A stretch of 64,000 bases of DNA. Origin: Microbacterium ginsengiterrae (GTDB taxonomy: Bacteria > Actinomycetota > Actinomycetes > Actinomycetales > Microbacteriaceae). How positions within the stretch are numbered: position 1 is the stretch's first letter; each line of letters opens with the position of its first letter. This document shows, in pieces, positions 8,117 through 16,847 of the stretch. Under the pieces are notes generated by a model. That model was given only the letters and a program-made list of their open reading frames with translations. It had not been told where the DNA came from and did no database searches. The position numbers were made by a program, and so were the translations under genes. Location: the NCBI RefSeq assembly GCF_014205075.1, contig NZ_JACHMU010000001.1, positions 2,108,001 to 2,172,000 of the forward strand, written 5' to 3'.

Positions 8117-9829
8117 ATGGAAGGTCTGGAGATCACCGTCCTGCTCGGGCTGACGATCCTCGTCGGAACGATGCTCGCGCCGCGCGTGCGCCTCGCCCTG
8201 CCGCTGGTGCTCGTCGTGTTCGGTCTGCTCCTGGGCTTCATCCCACCGCTGCGAGAGGTGCAGTTGCCACCGGAGACGGTGCTGCTGCTCTTCCTCCCCG
8301 TCATGCTCTTCTGGGAGAGCCTGACGACCTCGCTGCGATCCATCCGACGCGACTTCCGGTACATCCTGCCGATGAGCACCCTCCTCGTCGTCGCATCCGC
8401 CTTCGCCGTCGCCGGAGTCGCCGTGCTGTTCGGGCTGCCTTGGGAGATCGCACTGATCCTCGGCGCCGCCGTCGCGCCGCCTGACGCGACAGCCGTGGCC
8501 GCCCTCGGACGCCTGTTGCCTCGCCGCAGCTTCATGAAGTTGAAAGCCGAGAGCCTGACCAACGACGGCACCGCCCTGGTTCTCTACGCGATCGCCGTCT
8601 CGATCGCCGTCGGCGAGCAGGTCACACCGCTGCAGGTCACCTGGAGCCTCATCGTCTCCTACGGCGGAGGCATCGCCGTCGGCATCCTCGTCGCCGCTGC
8701 AGCCTGGCAGCTCCTGCTGCGCACGCGCGCGACGATGACCATCAACGTGGCGATGCTCCTCATGCCGTTCGCGGCGTTCATGATCGCGGAACTCATCCAC
8801 GCATCCGGGGTCCTGGCGGTCGTCGTCGCCGGACTCATCGCCGCGTACGCCGGGCCGCGCATCACCACCGCCGACTCCCGCCGTCAGGCCGCCGCGGTGT
8901 GGCCGTTCGGGGTGTACCTTCTCAACGGCGCGCTGTTCGTGCTCATCGGCATCGAGGTGCAGTGGGTCGTGCACCAGACCTCCCTGCTCGCGATCGGCTG
9001 GCTCACCCTCGCCACCCTCGCCGTCTGGGTCGCGCTCCTCATGGTGCGCTTCCTCTTCCAACTGCTCGCATGGCCGTTCCAACGTCGCGGGCGTGGCACA
9101 TCACGTCGACTGCGTACACGAGCGCACGTCGTCAACACCGTCGCCGGCATGCGCGGCGCAGTCTCACTCGCCATCGCACTCTCCGTGCCGCTCGACACCC
9201 CTGACGGCACCCGGCTCGACGGCCGGGACGACATCGTCTTCATCACCGCCGGTGTCATCCTGCTCAGCCTGCTCGTGCAGGGCCCGCTGCTGCCCGCGAT
9301 CGTGCGGTGGGCCCGGTTCCCCGCAGACCACGCCGAAGATGAGGAGTTCGAGCTCGCCGAGCGCGCGATATCCGGGGCGGCGATGACCGCGCTCGACTCG
9401 CTGGCCGCCGAGCACGGCATCAGCGACGAGGTCAGAGACCGCGTGCGCCGTGACGGATACGAGCGGCTCGAACTCGCCAACGCCCGGGCGATGGCGAGGG
9501 AACGCGCGCTCGTCGACACCGAGGTCGACGCGATGGAACAGATGCTCGACGTGCCCGACCCCCTTCTCGAGGAGAGGGACACCACGATCCCGACCGGGGG
9601 AACGCTGCAGATGGTCGCGACCTCCCCGGACATCGACATCGCCCAGCGCTCGCCGATCATCCGTGACGATGAGAACACGCGCCTCAAGCTCGCGCTCCTC
9701 GACCACAAACGCGAGGTCCTCCTTGGGCTGCGGCGATCCGGAACGGTCGACGACCTCGTTGCCCGGCGTATCTCCGCGAATCTCGACCTCGAGCAGCTCC
9801 GCCTGCAGGGGATCGAGCACATGGACTGA
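8117..9829 (+). CDS. CPA1-family Na+/H+ antiporter
   Basis: A 570-residue membrane protein with 11-12 spans over the first 400 residues. Family signatures are present: the ion-binding Asp in LGAAVAPPDATAV, the ESLTNDGTALVLY helix (usually E-S-L-x-N-D-G), and the MRGAVSLAIALSVP motif. An acidic cytosolic C-terminal tail of about 160 residues follows, as in bacterial NhaP/NhaS-like exchangers. It exchanges Na+ (or K+) for protons for pH and salt homeostasis. GCGGAAAGG precedes the ATG; a GTG two codons upstream is an alternative start. Confidence 0.92.
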   Translation: MEGLEITVLLGLTILVGTMLAPRVRLALPLVLVVFGLLLGFIPPLREVQLPPETVLLLFLPVMLFWESLTTSLRSIRRDFRYILPMSTLLVVASAFAVAGVAVLFGLPWEIALILGAAVAPPDATAVAALGRLLPRRSFMKLKAESLTNDGTALVLYAIAVSIAVGEQVTPLQVTWSLIVSYGGGIAVGILVAAAAWQLLLRTRATMTINVAMLLMPFAAFMIAELIHASGVLAVVVAGLIAAYAGPRITTADSRRQAAAVWPFGVYLLNGALFVLIGIEVQWVVHQTSLLAIGWLTLATLAVWVALLMVRFLFQLLAWPFQRRGRGTSRRLRTRAHVVNTVAGMRGAVSLAIALSVPLDTPDGTRLDGRDDIVFITAGVILLSLLVQGPLLPAIVRWARFPADHAEDEEFELAERAISGAAMTALDSLAAEHGISDEVRDRVRRDGYERLELANARAMARERALVDTEVDAMEQMLDVPDPLLEERDTTIPTGGTLQMVATSPDIDIAQRSPIIRDDENTRLKLALLDHKREVLLGLRRSGTVDDLVARRISANLDLEQLRLQGIEHMD

Positions 9830-9884
9830 CTGTCTGGGCAGCGGAAGAGAACCAAAGATCAGCCTCGTGCGTCGACACCACCCG

Positions 9885-11561
9885 TCACGAGTTCACGCGG
9901 ATGATCTCCTGCTGGTACGGCGCGACGACAGTGGGGGAGATGCGCAGGTCGAGCAGCAGGAACCGCCGCTGGTCGTCGGGTTGCGCCGACCACTCCGCGA
10001 GCCGATCCAGGTCGCCGAGGGTGCGGACGACCACGCCCTCGGCGCCCACCGCGCCTGCGAACGCGGCGAAGTCGACCTCGGGGATGTGCATCGGCTCCTT
10101 CGCCAACCCCTTGAGCCCGTACAGATGCACCTCGGCACCGTAGGCGGCGTCGTTCCAGATCACCGCGCAGCCGCGCCCGCCGGCCGTGCGGACGGCGGAC
10201 TCGAGATCCGCGATCGCCATCAGTCCGCCGCCATCGCCGCTGGTGAGCACCACCGTCGACTCCGGGCGGGCACGCGCGGCTCCGACGACACTCGGCCAGC
10301 CCTGACCGATCGCCTGGAAGGCGGTGCCGACCATCATCATCCGGTCGGGTGACGCGACGGGCCAGTACATGTTCGCCCAGCCGATGAAATGTCCGCCGTC
10401 CGAGACGACGATCCGATCCTCCGGCAGCAGCTCCGCGATGCGCCGTGCGGCCGCACGAGGATCGAGCCGTCCGTCCGGAGCGACGTCGTCGCCTGCCTCG
10501 TACGCGCGCGCGGCGGCGACATCGACCTGCTCGCGCCATGTGCCGGCCGCACCGGCGGATCCGGCATCCGCCCCAGAGCGTCCGACACGGATGCGATCGA
10601 CGAGGGCCGCGGCGACGACACCCGCATCGCCGCGGACGAAGCCGCCGACGTGTGCGTGAGTCGCGGCAGGGGCGACGTCCACCTGGTACACGCGGGTGCC
10701 AGGAGCGAACAGGTCACCGAAGCGCATCGTGAACTGGTTCAGCGAGGCGCCGAACACGACCGCGACGTCGGCCTCCCTGACCAGCTCCATCGCGCCTTCC
10801 GCGCCGAACCCGCCGGCGACCCCGAGGTCGTATCGCGTGTCGGGGAAGACGCCACGCCCCAGCGCCGTGGAGACGGTCAGCGCTCCAGTGGCTTCGGCGA
10901 GAGCGCCCAGCGGCTCACTCGCCCCGGCCAACCAGGCCCCGCGTCCCGCGAGGAGAAGAGGGCGCCGGGCATCGCGCAGGGCCTGCGCCACCTCGCCCAG
11001 CATCCCCTCGGCGAACTCGCCTCTCGGTTCCATCGGGGCGGGGGAGCGGGGCTCCGGCGCAGCCGGCACCGGCCCGGCGTCGATCGATGCGACGTCGTAG
11101 GGGATCGCGAGCACCACCGGCACCCGGTAGGTGAGCGCGTGCTCGATGGCGATGACCGTTGTCGACGCGGCATCCGCCCGTCCGACGGTGTACGTGCGGG
11201 CGCCGACCGCCGAGGCCAACGCGATCTGGTCGACGTCCCACGGACGCGGGCCGGACGTCGGCTCATCGCCGACGACGAGCACCAGCGGGATGCGGGCCTG
11301 CACGGCCTCGGCGAGGGCGGTGAGGGTGTTCGTGAATCCGGCGCCGTAGGTCGCGGTCCCCGCGGCGATGCGGCCGGAGGCCCGATAGTGCGCGTCGGCG
11401 GCGACGACGGCGCCCTGTTCGTGGCGCACCGCGGTGAACTGCGCATCGGTCTCGCGTTCGAGGGCGTCGAGGAAGTAGGCGTTGCCATTGCCCATGACGC
11501 CGAAGACGGCGTCGACGTGCTGGGCGAGAGTGAGGGCGACGTGCGCGGACACGGAAGACAT
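9885..11561 (-). CDS. Thiamine diphosphate-dependent enzyme (acetolactate synthase-like fold)
   Basis: 558 residues with the three-domain POX/AHAS layout. The N-terminal Pyr domain has the cofactor-activating Glu near residue 48 (RHEQGAVVAADA), then a central domain, then a C-terminal PP domain carrying the ThDP motif (SGDGGGL... WNDAAYGAE, about residues 440-475). It is a decarboxylase, carboligase or oxidase of a 2-oxo acid; no FAD- or quinone-binding tail is evident, and no acetolactate-synthase small subunit is nearby. The start at 11561 follows GAAAGG; the upstream frame is not conserved-looking. It lies 168 bp behind the RpiR gene on the same strand, with a possible -10 box TAGAAT at 11678-11683. 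Link to sugar metabolism is only positional. Confidence 0.82.
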   Translation of the reverse strand: MSSVSAHVALTLAQHVDAVFGVMGNGNAYFLDALERETDAQFTAVRHEQGAVVAADAHYRASGRIAAGTATYGAGFTNTLTALAEAVQARIPLVLVVGDEPTSGPRPWDVDQIALASAVGARTYTVGRADAASTTVIAIEHALTYRVPVVLAIPYDVASIDAGPVPAAPEPRSPAPMEPRGEFAEGMLGEVAQALRDARRPLLLAGRGAWLAGASEPLGALAEATGALTVSTALGRGVFPDTRYDLGVAGGFGAEGAMELVREADVAVVFGASLNQFTMRFGDLFAPGTRVYQVDVAPAATHAHVGGFVRGDAGVVAAALVDRIRVGRSGADAGSAGAAGTWREQVDVAAARAYEAGDDVAPDGRLDPRAAARRIAELLPEDRIVVSDGGHFIGWANMYWPVASPDRMMMVGTAFQAIGQGWPSVVGAARARPESTVVLTSGDGGGLMAIADLESAVRTAGGRGCAVIWNDAAYGAEVHLYGLKGLAKEPMHIPEVDFAAFAGAVGAEGVVVRTLGDLDRLAEWSAQPDDQRRFLLLDLRISPTVVAPYQQEIIRVNS

Positions 11562-11729
11562 GCGAGAGCCTTTCGAGACGGTATCGGTGGAGGATTCCGT
11601 ATGTGTCTCGCGCGGCGCATCACTGCGACGTCGGCTTCGTGCCCTTTTTTCGAGCACCGGCTCTGCCGGACACGTCGATTCTAATGTGCGCCCGAGCGCT
11701 CCACGTCAGCGCGCGTCCCTGCTTCGTGG

Positions 11730-12587
11730 TCAGGCCTGCAGGGCCCTCGTGGCCTCGCGGGTGCGCTTGAGGGCATCGGTCGTCTCGGTGAAGCGCTTCT
11801 TGGCGACGCCGGTGAACAGGCAGTCCACGAGCGTCAGCTGCGCGATCCGGCTGACCATGGCACCGGCGCGGAACGACGACTCGCGCACCTCGGTGAAGAG
11901 GGCGTGATCGGCCTGGCGAGCCAGCGGCGACTCCTTCGCGGAGGTCACGGCGATCGTCCTCGCGCCGTTGCCGGCAGCCGTGCGCAGGAAGCGGACCGTT
12001 TCGGGGGTCGTTCCGGAGTGCGAGAAACCGATGGCGACCGTCGGCCCTGCGTGCAGCACGGTGGCGGCGATCGCCTCGTGCGGGTCAGTGAGGACGTAGG
12101 CGTTGCGGCCGACGCGGAGGAGCTTGTGCATGAGATCCTCCGCGACGAACTGGCTGGCGCCGATCCCGTAGAGAAGAATGCGCTCCGAGGCGTCGATGTC
12201 GTCGATGGCCGCCTCGAGCACGGTGAAGTCGAGCTGCTCGACGGTCTCCTCGATGGCGAGCAGTTCCAGTGCGGCGAGCTTGGACACGGCTTCGCGGAGG
12301 GTGTCCTCGTCGGAGATCTCCGACCCGTACGCCCCGCGAGCGGAGAACTGCGCGGCCTCCTTGCCGAGCTCCGTGGCCAGCGCCATGCGCAGCGGCGCGT
12401 ATCCACTGAAGCCGATCGCCCGGCAGAAGCGCACGACGGATGCGACGGACGTGCTGCATTCGTGCGCCAACTCGTTGATCGTCATCGTGATCACGGTGGA
12501 GGGATTCTCGCGGACGACGGCGGCGATGCGCGCCAACGACGGAGGGAGCGTCGAGGTGGCGGCTTCGATCGTGGACTGGATGCTCAT
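11730..12587 (-). CDS. RpiR-family transcriptional regulator (HTH-SIS)
   Basis: 285 residues. An N-terminal HTH_6 domain (residues about 5-80, with STSVASVVRFCRAIGFSGY as the recognition region) is followed by a SIS sugar-phosphate-binding domain (about 125-260, FSHSGTTPETVRFL). A strong GAAGGAG lies 5 nt before the ATG. The gene is divergent from a sugar kinase-murQ operon, the same context as E. coli murR-murQ, so the ligand is probably MurNAc-6-phosphate or a related amino-sugar phosphate. Dyads in the shared 147-bp promoter region are candidate operators. The much longer open frame upstream is a shadow of murQ. Confidence 0.9.
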   Translation of the reverse strand: MSIQSTIEAATSTLPPSLARIAAVVRENPSTVITMTINELAHECSTSVASVVRFCRAIGFSGYAPLRMALATELGKEAAQFSARGAYGSEISDEDTLREAVSKLAALELLAIEETVEQLDFTVLEAAIDDIDASERILLYGIGASQFVAEDLMHKLLRVGRNAYVLTDPHEAIAATVLHAGPTVAIGFSHSGTTPETVRFLRTAAGNGARTIAVTSAKESPLARQADHALFTEVRESSFRAGAMVSRIAQLTLVDCLFTGVAKKRFTETTDALKRTREATRALQA

Positions 12588-12647
12588 CGGCGCTCCTTCG
12601 AGGGTGAGGACTCCAGTATGTCGCCCCGCCGACATCAGCGAAGGTAA

Positions 12648-12661
12648 ATTCTTTTCAGAAT
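12648..12661. promoter_or_regulatory. Candidate RpiR operator dyad
   Basis: ATTCT-TTTC-AGAAT is a perfect 5-bp-arm inverted repeat in the intergenic region between rpiR and the kinase. A similar but degraded AT-richer stretch (ACTCTTTCCGAATC) follows at about 12679. The T/A-rich TTTTC core resembles operators reported for RpiR proteins; binding by this regulator is inference. Confidence 0.35.
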
Positions 12662-12701
12662 GGCCAGACGAGATGTAGACTCTTTCCGAATCTGTTTCCC
12701 C

Positions 12702-12715
12702 GGCGCTGCAGCGCC
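12702..12715. promoter_or_regulatory. 14-bp perfect palindrome near the kinase-murQ promoter
   Basis: GGCGCTGCAGCGCC is a perfect palindrome 7 bp upstream of the TAGAGT box (12723-12728) that sits exactly 6 nt before the kinase ATG. It occupies the -35 region, so it could be an operator that blocks the promoter. Confidence 0.35.
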
Positions 12716-12722
12716 CCGCTCC

Positions 12723-12728
12723 TAGAGT
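12723..12728 (+). promoter_or_regulatory. Leaderless-type -10 box of the kinase-murQ operon
   Basis: TAGAGT followed by 6 nt and the ATG at 12735; no Shine-Dalgarno sequence is present. Confidence 0.5.
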
Positions 12729-12734
12729 TGAGAG

Positions 12735-13622
12735 ATGTCCGTCACCATCGCCGTCGACCTTGGCAAGACCCGTTGTCGCGTTGCCGTGATGGATGCCGCA
12801 GGGCGGCGCGTCGTCTCGGATGCCGGTGCCCCCGGCCTCGCAGCCCGCGACGGTGTCGACAGCGCGCTCGCCGCCATCCTTCCGCTGCTCGACCGCACCG
12901 CGTCGGCCGACGCGATCGGGGTGGGAGCGGCAGGTGCCTGGGCGGCGCCCGACGCCTCTGCCGACCTCGCACTGCGCCTGGCGGAGCGGACAGGAGCCGC
13001 GGTCGCCGTGGCCTCCGACGTCGTCACCGCCCATGCGGGCGCGCTCGAAGGGCGCCCCGGCACGCTCCTCATCGCCGGAACGGGCGCCGCAGCCCTCGGC
13101 GTCGACGATGCAGGCGTACGACTGGTCGACGGGTGGGGCCCGGATCTCGGAGACCTCGGCGGAGGATCCTGGATCGGCCGAGAAGGTGTCCGCGCCGTGC
13201 TCCGTGCCCGTGACGGACTCGGAGACGCGACCTCCCTCACCGACGCCGTCACCGCGCACGTCCTGCCGGCCGCAGATCCCATCACGTGGCTCGCCTCCGA
13301 CATTCCGACCGCTCGCCTGCTCGCCACGGTGGCCCCTCTCGTCCTCGATGCCGCCGAAGCCGGGGATGCGGTCGCCGTACGGATCGCCACCGAAGCGGTG
13401 CGTCTGCTCACGGCGACCGCGGTCGCGGCATCCGCCGTCCACCGATTGGTGATCCACGGCGGACTCGCCGACCACGCCTGGTTCCGCACGCAGCTGGAAC
13501 GCGCCATCACCTCCGCCGACCGCACGGCCGTACCGGCGGCCGGCGACGCCCTCGACGGGGCCGCGCTGCTCGCGGTCCGCTCCGACATGCCTCACGAAAG
13601 GTTCGTCCACCGTGCCAGATGA
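12735..13622 (+). CDS. BadF/BadG-type sugar kinase, probable N-acetylmuramate/N-acetylglucosamine kinase
   Basis: 295 residues of the actin-like ATPase fold. The phosphate-1 motif is TIAVDLGKTRCRVAV at the N-terminus and the adenosine motif region is GTLLIAGTGAAALGV, with a GDLGGGSWIGREG segment typical of N-acetylglucosamine kinase-like enzymes. It overlaps murQ by 11 bp. That pairing resembles MurK of Clostridium acetobutylicum, a BadF-type kinase phosphorylating MurNAc and GlcNAc taken up without a PTS. The likely role is to make MurNAc-6-P for MurQ in wall recycling. Substrate choice is inference. Confidence 0.85.
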   Translation: MSVTIAVDLGKTRCRVAVMDAAGRRVVSDAGAPGLAARDGVDSALAAILPLLDRTASADAIGVGAAGAWAAPDASADLALRLAERTGAAVAVASDVVTAHAGALEGRPGTLLIAGTGAAALGVDDAGVRLVDGWGPDLGDLGGGSWIGREGVRAVLRARDGLGDATSLTDAVTAHVLPAADPITWLASDIPTARLLATVAPLVLDAAEAGDAVAVRIATEAVRLLTATAVAASAVHRLVIHGGLADHAWFRTQLERAITSADRTAVPAAGDALDGAALLAVRSDMPHERFVHRAR

Positions 13623-14562
13623 CACCACTGCGAGCGAAAGCTCACGCCTCACCGAACTGCTGGGCGTCCTCGCGCAGCTCGACACCGAGGCTGCCACCCC
13701 GGAGCGCGGCGACCTCGACCTGCTCGAGACCGTCGAGCTCGTGCAGCGCATGAACGCGGAGGACCAGCGGGTCGCCATCGCCGTCGCCGAGCGCAACGCC
13801 GAGATCGCTCGAGCCGTCGACGGCATCACCGAGCGCTTCCGCCGCGGCGGGCGACTGATCTACATCGGCGCAGGAACCGCCGGACGCATCGGCGTGCTCG
13901 ACGCGAGTGAGTGCCCTCCGACATTCGGCACCGACCCCTCGATGGTCGTCGGGATCATCGCCGGCGGTGAGACCGCGATCCGTTCGGCGGTGGAGAACGC
14001 CGAGGATGACCAGGATGCTGCGGGGCAGTCGCTGCGCGAACTCGCCCTCACCGACAAGGACACCGTCGTCGGCATCTCGGCGTCGGGGCGGACCCCCTAC
14101 GTCGTGGGAGGCCTCGACTACGCCAGGGGGATCGGCGCCCTCACGGTCGCGATCGCGTCCAACCGCGGTTCTGCGATCGGTGCGGCCGCGGAGATCCCGA
14201 TCGAGATCGTCACGGGCCCCGAGTTCATCTCCGGCTCGACGCGCCTGAAGTCCGGCACGGCGCAGAAGCTCGTCGTGAACATGCTGACCACGCTGTCGAT
14301 GATCAAGCTCGGCAAGACGTACCGCGGCGTGATGGTCGATCTGCGTGCGACGAACGAGAAGCTGCACGCCCGCTCGGTGCGTACCGTGACGCAGCTCGCG
14401 GGCGTCGACGTCGACGAGGCGTCCGAAGCGCTGCGCGCCGCGGACGGTTCGGTGAAGCTCGCACTGCTGACCCTCGCCACCGGCGCCGACGTCGAACGGG
14501 CCCGCCAGGCGCTCGCGCAGAGCGGCGGAATCCTACGAGAGGCGATCTCCGCGCTCAGCTGA
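13612..14562 (+). CDS. murQ: N-acetylmuramic acid 6-phosphate etherase
   Basis: 316 residues, close to the usual 300. A SIS fold with the family signature IYIGAGTAGRIGVLDASECPP, followed by ISASGRTPYVVGGL and the GSTRLKSGTAQKL segment around the catalytic region. MurQ cleaves the lactyl ether of MurNAc-6-P to give GlcNAc-6-P and D-lactate in the cytosol, feeding wall sugars back to metabolism. GTG start at 13612, overlapping the kinase end; its own 3' end overlaps the convergent HAD gene by 8 bp. Recognised with confidence from the signature. Confidence 0.95.
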   Translation: MPDDTTASESSRLTELLGVLAQLDTEAATPERGDLDLLETVELVQRMNAEDQRVAIAVAERNAEIARAVDGITERFRRGGRLIYIGAGTAGRIGVLDASECPPTFGTDPSMVVGIIAGGETAIRSAVENAEDDQDAAGQSLRELALTDKDTVVGISASGRTPYVVGGLDYARGIGALTVAIASNRGSAIGAAAEIPIEIVTGPEFISGSTRLKSGTAQKLVVNMLTTLSMIKLGKTYRGVMVDLRATNEKLHARSVRTVTQLAGVDVDEASEALRAADGSVKLALLTLATGADVERARQALAQSGGILREAISALS

Positions 14563-15205
14563 TCCGCACCTCGAACCCGTCTGCCGACGGTGCGATCTCG
14601 ATCTGCGAGAGGTCGTCCACGTGGTGTGCCGGTCCGAACTCGGGCGCGTGCGGGCCGACGCCGATGACGGTCATCCCGGCGTCGAGGCCCGCACGGATGC
14701 CGGCACCGGAGTCCTCGAAGACCACGCAGTCGGCGGCATCGACACCGAGGGTGGTCGCGGCGAGGAGGAACCCCTCCGGATCCGGCTTGCTGCGGGACAC
14801 GCGCTCCGCGGTGATCGCCAGCGCGGGGATCGGCAGCTGCGCCGCGCCCATTCGCGCCGTCATCAGGGCGACGTCGGCGGAGGTGACGATGGCGTGGGGG
14901 AGTGACTCGAGCGCGCGCAGCAGTGCTGCGGCGCCGGGGATCTCGACGACCCCACTCGTCTCGACGCTCTCGCGCGCGAGCATCTCCTGATTCTCCTCGA
15001 GGTTGATCGCGTGGTCGCGCTCCGGCAGCAGGATCGACATGCTCTGCCAGCCCTGGCGCCCATGGACTGTCTTCAGCACCGTGTCACGGTCGAGTCCGTG
15101 CGGCTGCGCCCACTCCCACCACAGCCGCTCGACGACGGCCGTGGAATCCACGAGCGTCCCGTCCATGTCGAGGAGCGCTGCGCGTGCGGTGAGGGATGCG
15201 GCCAT
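14555..15205 (-). CDS. HAD-superfamily sugar phosphatase (subfamily IA)
   Basis: 216 residues. Motif I LLDMDGTLVDST with nucleophile and acid/base Asp near residues 14 and 16, a helical cap, motif II IVTSAD, motif III Lys in SKPDPEG, and motif IV VVFEDSGAGIRAG. This is the pattern of DOG1/GPP1-like sugar- or glycerol-phosphate phosphatases. It lies convergent to murQ with an 8-bp overlap, so antisense interference is possible. A TAGCCT box sits 6 nt before its ATG. Confidence 0.88.
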   Translation of the reverse strand: MAASLTARAALLDMDGTLVDSTAVVERLWWEWAQPHGLDRDTVLKTVHGRQGWQSMSILLPERDHAINLEENQEMLARESVETSGVVEIPGAAALLRALESLPHAIVTSADVALMTARMGAAQLPIPALAITAERVSRSKPDPEGFLLAATTLGVDAADCVVFEDSGAGIRAGLDAGMTVIGVGPHAPEFGPAHHVDDLSQIEIAPSADGFEVRIS

Positions 15206-15211
15206 GCCTCC

Positions 15212-15217
15212 AGGCTA
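15212..15217 (-). promoter_or_regulatory. Leaderless-type -10 box of the HAD phosphatase gene
   Basis: On the minus strand TAGCCT is followed by GGAGGC (6 nt) and the ATG at 15205. The spacer could also act as a Shine-Dalgarno sequence, though it would be very close to the start. Confidence 0.4.
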
Positions 15218-15344
15218 GCCCGGGCGCACCCGGTGGTTCGGCGCATGCCGTGACGCCGTCTACGCTTGAAGCATCCCCCGTTGTTCCACCCGGCAACCCG
15301 CGCGCCGGACGATCTTCGGCGCGCTCACACATGCAAGGACGCAG

Positions 15345-16793
15345 ATGAACGATTTCGCCGCACACCGTGATGACTGGATGGTCAAAGAGGAACTCGCCGA
15401 GCGGATGGTCCCGCTCGTCGGTGCGCTCCGCCGCGATCACGAGGTGGTCACCTCTCTCCACGGGCATCGGCTGCTCGGGCTGTCGACGACCGGGATCATC
15501 GAGCTGCACGAACGCATCGCGCAGCTCGGTCACGAGGAGCTCGCGCTCGAGGACACCCTCGCCGTGCTCGAGGCGCTGCGCGACCTCGCCCCCGGGGCGT
15601 CGTCGATCGACATCGCGCGCCTGGTGGCGGAGCGTGCCGACGCGGATGCCGCGCTCGAGGAGTACCTGCGCGAGGTGCTCGCACCGGCGATGGGCGCGAC
15701 GCCGGCCGAGCCGACGGATGTCGTGCTCTACGGATTCGGACGCATCGGGCGGCTCCTGGCCCGCATCCTCATCGCCCACGACAGCGGCGGCACCGGACTG
15801 CGCCTCCGAGCGATCGTCGTGCGGCGCGGATCGGACAACGACCTCGTCAAGCGGGCATCGCTGCTCATGCGCGACTCCGTCCACGGCCGTTTCGCCGGCT
15901 CGGTCACCGTGGACGAGGACGCCGAGCAGATCGTGGCCAACGGCACCCGCATCCAGGTGATCTACTCGAACGACCCGGCATCCGTCGACTACACCGCACA
16001 CGGGATCCGTGACGCGATCGTCGTCGACAACACCGGGCGCTGGCGCGACGAGGAGGGCCTCCGCCGCCACCTCGAGGCGAAGGGGGTCGCGCGCGTGCTG
16101 CTGACGGCGCCGGGCAAGGGCGCGCTGAAGAACATCGTGCACGGTATCAACGACGCCACCATCACCCCGGAGGACCGGGTGCTGTCGGCGGCATCCTGCA
16201 CGACCAACGCCATCACGCCGGTGCTGAAGGCGGTCGACGAGGCGTACGGGATCGTCCGCGGGCACGTCGAGACCGTCCACTCGTTCACGAACGATCAGAA
16301 CCTCATCGACAACTTCCACTCCGGGGACCGTCGCGGTCGCTCGGCCGTGCTGAACATGGTCATCACCGAGACAGGCGCCGCCAAGGCCGTGGCGCGGGCG
16401 CTTCCGGAGCTCGAGGGCAAGCTGACGGGGTCGGCGATCCGCGTCCCCACGCCGGATGTCTCCCTCGCCGTGTTGCACCTCACTCTGGAGAATCCCGCGA
16501 CGAAGGACGAGCTCAACGACTACCTGCGGCGGGTGTCCCTGCACTCGAAGCTGCGGCAGCAGATCGACTACGTCGAATCCCCCGAGGTCGTCTCGACGGA
16601 CTTCGTCGGCTCGCACCGCGCCGGCATCGTCGACGGTCTCGCCACGATCGCGAACGATCGGGATGTCGTGCTGTACGTCTGGTACGACAACGAGTACGGG
16701 TACTCCTGCCAGGTGATCCGCGTGCTCGAGGTGATGGCGGGCTCGCACCCCGTCGTGCTGCCACCGCGTCGTGAGGTCACGCTGCGCGACTGA
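15345..16793 (+). CDS. gapB: Long-form glyceraldehyde-3-phosphate dehydrogenase (GapB-like)
   Basis: 482 residues, about 140 longer than glycolytic GAPDH. An N-terminal helical extension of about 125 residues precedes the Rossmann motif LYGFGRIGR. The catalytic Cys is near residue 285 (SAASCTTNAITP), and the C-terminal half has the usual VWYDNEYGYSCQV motif. Corynebacterium glutamicum GapB is of this type (about 480 residues) and works mainly in gluconeogenesis. The symbol follows that likeness. A separate glycolytic gap gene would be expected elsewhere. AAGGA precedes the ATG. The pckG and ramB genes 2-4 kb downstream fit a gluconeogenic neighbourhood. Confidence 0.88.
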   Translation: MNDFAAHRDDWMVKEELAERMVPLVGALRRDHEVVTSLHGHRLLGLSTTGIIELHERIAQLGHEELALEDTLAVLEALRDLAPGASSIDIARLVAERADADAALEEYLREVLAPAMGATPAEPTDVVLYGFGRIGRLLARILIAHDSGGTGLRLRAIVVRRGSDNDLVKRASLLMRDSVHGRFAGSVTVDEDAEQIVANGTRIQVIYSNDPASVDYTAHGIRDAIVVDNTGRWRDEEGLRRHLEAKGVARVLLTAPGKGALKNIVHGINDATITPEDRVLSAASCTTNAITPVLKAVDEAYGIVRGHVETVHSFTNDQNLIDNFHSGDRRGRSAVLNMVITETGAAKAVARALPELEGKLTGSAIRVPTPDVSLAVLHLTLENPATKDELNDYLRRVSLHSKLRQQIDYVESPEVVSTDFVGSHRAGIVDGLATIANDRDVVLYVWYDNEYGYSCQVIRVLEVMAGSHPVVLPPRREVTLRD

Positions 16794-16800
16794 CCCGGGA

Positions 16801-16816
16801 GGGCGGCCGGCCGCCC
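16801..16816 (+). terminator. Palindromic hairpin after gapB
   Basis: GGGCGGCCGGCCGCCC, a perfect 16-bp palindrome 7 bp after the gapB stop, can fold as a 6-bp GC stem with a CCGG loop. No U-tract follows. Confidence 0.35.
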
Positions 16817-16847
16817 GGACGTCGGCGGCATGCGGCAGGATGTCGGC

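Noticed and set aside
11641..11729. The T6 run and CCGGC-TCT-GCCGG stem as a terminator for the RpiR gene
   Set aside because: The T-run is A-rich on the transcribed sense and lies after the stem in the wrong order for an intrinsic terminator.
12588..13829. A 699-residue RpiR protein
   Set aside because: The extension is the antisense of the kinase and murQ genes; a strong ribosome-binding site and the HTH fix 12587.
15084..16748. Long minus-strand ORFs opposite gapB and similar ones opposite mfd, ppc and eno
   Set aside because: High-GC codon bias leaves antisense frames open; these have Arg/Asp/Gly/His-rich composition and no motifs.
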